Source of the DNA: Pelagimonas phthalicica
GTDB lineage: Bacteria; Pseudomonadota; Alphaproteobacteria; Rhodobacterales; Rhodobacteraceae
Direction: 5' to 3'
NCBI RefSeq assembly: GCF_004364805.1
Contig: NZ_SOAP01000001.1
Location: 868,001 to 932,000 of the forward strand
Length of the DNA: 64,000 nucleotides
Of the stretch, positions 62,520 to 64,000 are shown piece by piece. The notes beneath the pieces were generated by a model. That model was not told the DNA's origin. It saw only the letters and a list, made by a program, of their open reading frames with translations, and ran no database searches. The position numbers were made by a program, and so were the translations under genes. Every line of letters begins with the position of its first letter. Within the stretch, counting starts at the first letter, position 1.

Positions 62520-63890
62520 TTAATAGGAGTACTGCGCGTAGATCTGGCTGAGGTCGCCATTCCAGTCACCGTGATAATGCGCGAGCAATTCATCGGCGGG
62601 GACCTGGCCGGTTTCCAGTGATTCCTTGAGCGCGTTCAGGAAGTGGGTTTCGTCCGGGACCAGCCCCCCTGCCCCGGGTTTGGCACGGGCCTTGAGACCG
62701 GATTCGGAGATCGCCACAACTTCGCGCGCAAGGTCATGCATCTTGATGCCGTTGACCTCGGCCTGAAGCCCATCGACCGATGCCGCGACGCGCAGGGCTT
62801 CGCGGGTTTCCGCATCCCAGTCTTTGGCAAGATCCCAGGCCGCATCCAGCGCGGATTGATCATAGGTCAGACCAACCCAGAAAGCGGGCAGCGCGCAAAG
62901 GCGACGCCAGGGGCCGCCATCTGCCCCGCGCATTTCGATGAATTTCTTCACCCGCGCCTCAGGGAAGATCGTGGTCAGGTGGTCGGCCCAATCGGACAGA
63001 GTTGGGGTTTCGCCGGGCAGCGCGGGCAATTCGCCCTTGAGGAAATCGCGGAAGGATTGGCCCAGCGCGTTGATATATTCGCCATTGCGATAGACGAAAT
63101 ACATCGGCACATCGAGCGCGTAGTCGACCCAGGCCTCAAAGCCGAATCCGTCTTCGAACACGAATGGCAGCATGCCGGTGCGCGAAGCATCGAGATCGCG
63201 CCAGATCCGCGAGCGCCAGCTTTTGTGACCGTTTGGCTTGCCTTCGGTAAAGGGCGAGTTGGCGAACAGCGCGGTGGCCACGGGCTGCAAGGCCAGGGCG
63301 ACGCGCATTTTCTGCACCATGTCGACCTCGGAGGCGAAGTCGAGATTAACCTGCACGGTGCAGGTGCGATACATCATGGATTTGCCAAGGGTGCCCACCT
63401 TGTCCATGTAATCTGTCATGAGGCGATAGCGGCCCTTGGGCATGACCGGCATCTGCTCATGTGTCCAGATCGGAGCACCGCCAAGGCCGATGAAGCCGAC
63501 GCCGATCTGATCCGCGATGTCTTTGACATCGACCAGATGCGCGTTCACCTCGTCGCAGGTCTGGTGAATGGTTTCCAGCGGCGCACCGGACAGTTCCAGC
63601 TGGCCACCGGGTTCGAGCGAGATATTGGCCCCATCTTTGGTCAGGCCAATGATATTTCCCGCCTCTTCCAGCGGGGCCCAGCCATGGCGGTCGCGCAGCG
63701 CTTCGAGCACAGCTTTGATCGAGCGTTCGCCCTCATAGGGCAAGGGTTTATGGGTGTCGCGGCAATAGCCGAACTTTTCATGTTCGGTGCCGATGCGCCA
63801 ATCCTCTTTGGGCTTGCAGCCCGAAGACAGGTATTCCGCCAATTGTTCATGGCGCTCGATGGGACCGCCGCCGGATTGAGGGATGGACAT
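62520..63890 (-). CDS. gshA: Glutamate-cysteine ligase
   Basis: 456 residues from MSIPQSGGGPIERHEQL; the frame continues 30 codons upstream but without family sequence. GCS2/GshA plant-alphaproteobacterial type: RIGTEHEKFGY near 33, ISLEPGGQLELSGAP near 90, MYRTCTVQVNLDF near 173. It joins glutamate and cysteine, the first step of glutathione synthesis. Convergent with the DUF805 gene. 63891-64000 upstream shows no further gene. Confidence 0.95.
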   Translation of the reverse strand: MSIPQSGGGPIERHEQLAEYLSSGCKPKEDWRIGTEHEKFGYCRDTHKPLPYEGERSIKAVLEALRDRHGWAPLEEAGNIIGLTKDGANISLEPGGQLELSGAPLETIHQTCDEVNAHLVDVKDIADQIGVGFIGLGGAPIWTHEQMPVMPKGRYRLMTDYMDKVGTLGKSMMYRTCTVQVNLDFASEVDMVQKMRVALALQPVATALFANSPFTEGKPNGHKSWRSRIWRDLDASRTGMLPFVFEDGFGFEAWVDYALDVPMYFVYRNGEYINALGQSFRDFLKGELPALPGETPTLSDWADHLTTIFPEARVKKFIEMRGADGGPWRRLCALPAFWVGLTYDQSALDAAWDLAKDWDAETREALRVAASVDGLQAEVNGIKMHDLAREVVAISESGLKARAKPGAGGLVPDETHFLNALKESLETGQVPADELLAHYHGDWNGDLSQIYAQYSY

Positions 63891-64000
63891 GGGCTCTCCG
63901 CCTGTTAGTGCCGCCTTGGATGTTAGGGTCAGGATGCATTGATTTGGTGCCTCTGGTTTGCCTGACTTAGGCCCTGACAAGGCACATCGGCACAGAAATA

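Overview
The window looks like the chromosome of an alphaproteobacterium of the Rhodobacteraceae (Roseobacter lineage). The reasons are GC-rich coding sequence, the order histone-deacetylase-like / xseB / ispA / dxs, a petP-petR-like regulator pair next to ilvE, a paa epoxidase operon, two dimethylglycine/sarcosine-dehydrogenase-type FAD-GcvT proteins, and short intergenic hairpin repeats that I recall as typical of this family. This is inference from gene content; no rRNA or tRNA was found. There is no phage, insertion sequence, CRISPR array or origin that I can support.

Layout. 1-2.9 kb: phenylacetyl-CoA epoxidase operon paaABCDE on the minus strand, cut at paaE. 3-4.2 kb: an SDR-type gene and a small ORF. 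4.2-8.2 kb: isoprenoid precursor operon (HDAC-like, xseB, ispA, dxs). 8.2-10.5 kb: petR/petP-like regulators divergent from ilvE. 10.7-17.1 kb: a soluble PAS protein, then a polyamine-type ABC importer operon that contains a DUF1330 gene. 17.4-25.2 kb: YkuD transpeptidase, luciferase-like oxidoreductase, ribA, an OmpR-type regulator, an AraC/ABM pair, IMPACT protein, membrane LuxR protein, acidic PepSY protein, and the ohrR/ohr pair. 25.3-31.7 kb: pnp, DM13 protein, Na+/H+ antiporter, GST, a secreted unknown, rpsO. 31.8-45.3 kb: RTX-repeat membrane protein, DUF1643, threonine dehydratase, Trm112-like, LON-domain, thioredoxin-TPR, a PD-(D/E)XK-like orphan, xthA, an orphan CobT-type VWA protein, peroxiredoxin, aldehyde dehydrogenase, RluA, RarD, DUF3995.

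45.4-53.4 kb is a co-directional methylamine/betaine block. Its XRE-cupin regulator, GFA protein, two DMGDH-like flavoproteins, homocysteine methyltransferase and GlxA/GbdR-type regulator fit stepwise demethylation of glycine betaine to dimethylglycine, sarcosine and glycine, with methyl groups going to homocysteine or released as formaldehyde equivalents. The promoter carries two identical GTGAAA-N13-TTTCAC sites. 53.8-57.3 kb is a degraded patch: a sulfotransferase with one in-frame amber codon, an MFS transporter with a single-base frameshift in a T6 run, and two orphan ORFs. 57.3-63.9 kb: thiolase, RsbV/RsbW-like pair, a 0.7 kb gene-free region, gamma-glutamyltransferase, DUF805 and gshA.

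The most notable unexplained signals are nucleic-acid structures. Two 15-bp hairpins upstream of ggt keep an almost identical C-rich loop while their stems differ by compensatory changes. A second stem-loop occurs at 10.7 kb and 59.4 kb, again with compensatory changes. A third hairpin element follows the stop codons of three genes (ribA, rluA-type, DUF805) in the same orientation relative to each gene.
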